Made by a program: the position numbers and the translations under genes
Assembly: GCA_900754855.1 (NCBI GenBank)
Contig: CAAEEI010000083.1
Coordinates: 1-7,181 of the forward strand
DNA length: 7,181 bases
Direction: 5' to 3'
DNA from: Lachnospiraceae bacterium
Lineage (GTDB): Bacteria > Bacillota > Clostridia > Lachnospirales > Lachnospiraceae
The notes under the pieces: generated by a model
Seen by the model: the letters and a program-made list of their open reading frames with translations, nothing else
Database searches by the model: none
Told to the model about the DNA's origin: nothing
Part shown: positions 6,041-7,181 of the stretch, piece after piece
How positions within the stretch are numbered: the first letter of the stretch is position 1
How the letters are laid out: each line of letters begins with the position of its first letter

Positions 6041-6059
6041 TATTTTTCTCATTTGCGAT
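6034..6059. repeat. Direct repeats overlapping the -35 of the nhaC-like promoter
   Basis: TTTGCGAT (plus-strand reading) occurs at 6034-6041 and 6052-6059, 18 bases start to start; on the minus strand each reads ATCGCAAA followed by A/T and G. The proximal copy covers the -35 region and the distal one lies just upstream, at the end of the cysteine-rich gene. An inverted TGCGA/TCGCA pair (6054-6058 with 6065-6069) overlaps the distal copy. The layout resembles an activator site, possibly for the nearby AraC protein. Confidence 0.4.
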
Positions 6060-6372
6060 TGATTTCGCACGGAGGGTGGATTTCACTGGCAACGGTGTGT
6101 TCCGTCAACCCGGAAAGCACCTTGATTTTCTCATTAAGCATTGGCCGCATACAATTTGGAACATGCTCCTGATGCGCCCGGTGAATGGCTACGCACTCCT
6201 TACAATTTCCATGATACCGACAGGCCTTTTTGCAGGGACAGTGATCTTTATTCTTATACTCTTCCCGGAAAGCCGAAGCAAACTCTTCCTGTATTTTTAA
6301 TCCTTCTTTCCGATTGCCCTGGTGAAATTGTTCCATTGCCGCTTTTTCTACCGGATTTCCATCAATAATCAT
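6049..6372 (-). CDS. Small cysteine/histidine-rich protein, putative metal-binding
   Basis: A 107-residue hypothetical protein. The first 40 residues are charged and probably helical (EKAAMEQFHQGNRKEGLKIQEEF...). The middle holds a dense cluster: C45, C47, C51, H54, C57, C60, H64, H67, H70 and C74 (pattern CPC-x3-C-x2-HGNC-x2-C-x3-H...PNC), with C102 near the end. Such spacing suggests zinc or iron-sulfur binding. I recall similar small proteins in Clostridia with no assigned role, but cannot name the family with certainty. There is no signal peptide or membrane segment. The ATG follows AAGGAG at normal distance. It is the first minus-strand gene beside the divergent AraC gene, and the NhaC-like gene follows 72 bases later without a terminator. 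Confidence 0.82.
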   Translation of the reverse strand: MIIDGNPVEKAAMEQFHQGNRKEGLKIQEEFASAFREEYKNKDHCPCKKACRYHGNCKECVAIHRAHQEHVPNCMRPMLNEKIKVLSGLTEHTVASEIHPPCEINRK

Positions 6373-6397
6373 TTTTCGTCTCCTTTTCCTTTTTGCC

Positions 6398-6441
6398 GGT
6401 TCCCCGAAGAATACACGAAATTCCTTTCTCCGGTCGGAACC
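6398..6441 (-). promoter_or_regulatory. Possible stem-loop in the leader of the cysteine-rich gene
   Basis: In the minus-strand RNA GGUUCC (6436-6441) pairs with GGAACC (6398-6403), and inside it CGGAG (6428-6432) pairs with CUUCG (6405-6409) with one G-U. A bulge of three and one of one separate the stems; the loop is about 18 bases. No T-tract follows, so it is not a terminator. It could be a regulatory leader structure or chance. Confidence 0.3.
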
Positions 6442-6465
6442 ACTCTGGTTTTCATTGTTTACCTA

Positions 6466-6494
6466 TATAAAATTATCACTTTTTTCTCTGGCAA
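6466..6494 (-). promoter_or_regulatory. Putative promoter of the cysteine-rich gene
   Basis: On the minus strand TTGCCA (6489-6494, four of six) and TTTATA (6466-6471) are spaced by 17 bases. A start near 6459 gives a leader of about 87 bases that includes the stem-loop at 6398-6441. Its -35 is the same six base pairs used, on the other strand, by the AraC promoter. Confidence 0.45.
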
Positions 6495-6517
6495 AATAGA
6501 GTTTTATCGCCTATAAT
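6489..6517 (+). promoter_or_regulatory. Putative promoter of the AraC gene
   Basis: TATAAT (6512-6517) is perfect; TGGCAA (6489-6494, spacer 17) or CTGGCA (6488-6493, spacer 18) serves as -35. Transcription would begin near 6524, so the leader is only about 14 bases and the AAGGAG ribosome site (6526-6531) lies almost at the RNA 5' end. Confidence 0.6.
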
Positions 6518-6537
6518 ATAGAAAAAAGGAGCCAATT

Positions 6538-7181
6538 ATGAAAACACACCCACCTATCTATTCCCATAATCCCCATCAGGCCGAGGCCTTCCCTCTGCTG
6601 GTTCTGGACGTTGCCCGCCAAGTCTGCACACCTTCCAATGAAGGTTTCCGCGTTCTCCACTGGCATGAGGAAATACAGTTTATTTTCGTACGCCAGGGAA
6701 TTATCCATGCCCGCATTTATGATGAAGAACTGGATGCAGGCGCCGGCGACTGCCTTTTTATAAATCGCTGCGTCCCTCATAAAACCACCGAGGTCGTCGA
6801 CTGCCAGTATCACAGTTACATCATTCCTGAACGAATGCTCTCTTTTTTCCCGGGAAGCCTTATGGAACAGGAAGAAGTAAACGCTTTGCTCTATCACCCG
6901 GGATTTACTTTTTTCCTTCTCCGGCAGGATAACCCTGCGCACCATCTGCCTTTACAGAAAATCAGACAGATGGATGACCTTTACTTTACCCGCAAACCTC
7001 CCCGCCATTTTCACTATCGCCTCAATATTGCTCTGGTTACCTTCTGGCTGGAATTTATCTGTGTACTTCCTTCCCTGCCTCCTGCGGTGGAGCCAAAGGA
7101 TCATCAGCGCATCCAGAAACTTTTAACCTTCATCCATCACCATTATGCCCAGGATCTCACCGTGGAGCAAATCGCCGCCGC
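6538..7181 (+). CDS. AraC family transcriptional regulator with cupin sensor domain (3' end outside window)
   Basis: The window holds 214 residues of a protein normally about 280-300 long. The N-terminal half is an AraC-type cupin ligand-binding domain: FRVLHWHEEIQFIFVRQG (37-54, with H41, H43 and E45) and AGAGDCLFINRCVPH (67-81, ending at H81). A helical linker with W170 follows. From about 191 the DNA-binding domain begins (RIQKLLTFIHHHYAQDLTVE, then QIAA) and is cut at its first helix-turn-helix. The ATG follows AAGGAG by six bases. Members of this group usually activate a nearby gene on binding a sugar or other small molecule. It diverges from the cysteine-rich/nhaC-like genes, which are its obvious candidate targets. 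The ligand is unknown, and the ribosome site and promoter are unambiguous. Confidence 0.92.
   Translation, partial: MKTHPPIYSHNPHQAEAFPLLVLDVARQVCTPSNEGFRVLHWHEEIQFIFVRQGIIHARIYDEELDAGAGDCLFINRCVPHKTTEVVDCQYHSYIIPERMLSFFPGSLMEQEEVNALLYHPGFTFFLLRQDNPAHHLPLQKIRQMDDLYFTRKPPRHFHYRLNIALVTFWLEFICVLPSLPPAVEPKDHQRIQKLLTFIHHHYAQDLTVEQIAA

Noticed and set aside
6511..6945. Minus-strand frame of 144 codons
   Set aside because: It overlaps the AraC cupin domain in antisense and ends inside the AraC promoter. The AraC frame has clear family motifs and a ribosome site.
1..7181. Mobile elements, CRISPR, tRNA or integration sites
   Set aside because: No transposase or integrase motifs, no regularly spaced repeats, no terminal inverted repeats and no cloverleaf were seen on either strand.

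Overview
The window looks like chromosomal DNA of a low-to-mid GC Firmicute, most likely a gut Clostridium of the Lachnospiraceae type. This rests on AGGAGG-type ribosome sites, TTGACA/TATAAT promoters, T-rich intrinsic terminators, and the gene mix (MarR-MATE pairs, an NhaC-family carrier, an AraC regulator with a cupin sensor). No protein search was run, so the genus is open. There is no rRNA, tRNA, CRISPR array, insertion sequence or phage gene. Every gene lies on the minus strand except the AraC gene at the right edge. No gap exceeds 300 bases.

Read in the direction of minus-strand transcription (right to left): a divergent control region (about 6373-6537) separates a plus-strand AraC regulator, cut by the window edge, from a 107-residue cysteine/histidine-rich protein (6049-6372). 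A 72-base gap with a strong extended -10 promoter follows. Next is a tight three-gene unit: an NhaC-family carrier (4660-5976), thiamine phosphate synthase ThiE (3990-4628) and a HAD phosphatase (3269-3976). ThiE makes thiamine phosphate from pyrimidine and thiazole precursors. The carrier and the phosphatase may serve uptake and dephosphorylation in the same pathway, but this is inference from gene order; no TPP riboswitch is visible.

Beyond the HAD gene lies a leader of about 200 bases. It has a good promoter (3243-3272) and then a strong intrinsic terminator (3150-3185), both upstream of a complete MATE exporter (1702-3033). I see no convincing promoter between the terminator and the exporter, so the region could be a transcription attenuator. 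It is the most interesting structure in the window. An HD-domain phosphohydrolase (1104-1601) follows the exporter and ends at a very strong terminator (981-1046).

The last unit is a MarR repressor (396-851) overlapping by 14 bases the start of a second MATE exporter (1-409, cut by the left edge). Its promoter is near consensus and carries two identical 9-base direct repeats just downstream of the -10, a likely MarR operator. The window is therefore ordinary accessory metabolism and drug/metabolite efflux, with several regulatory arrangements worth testing. I did not find convincing evidence of a wholly new system.
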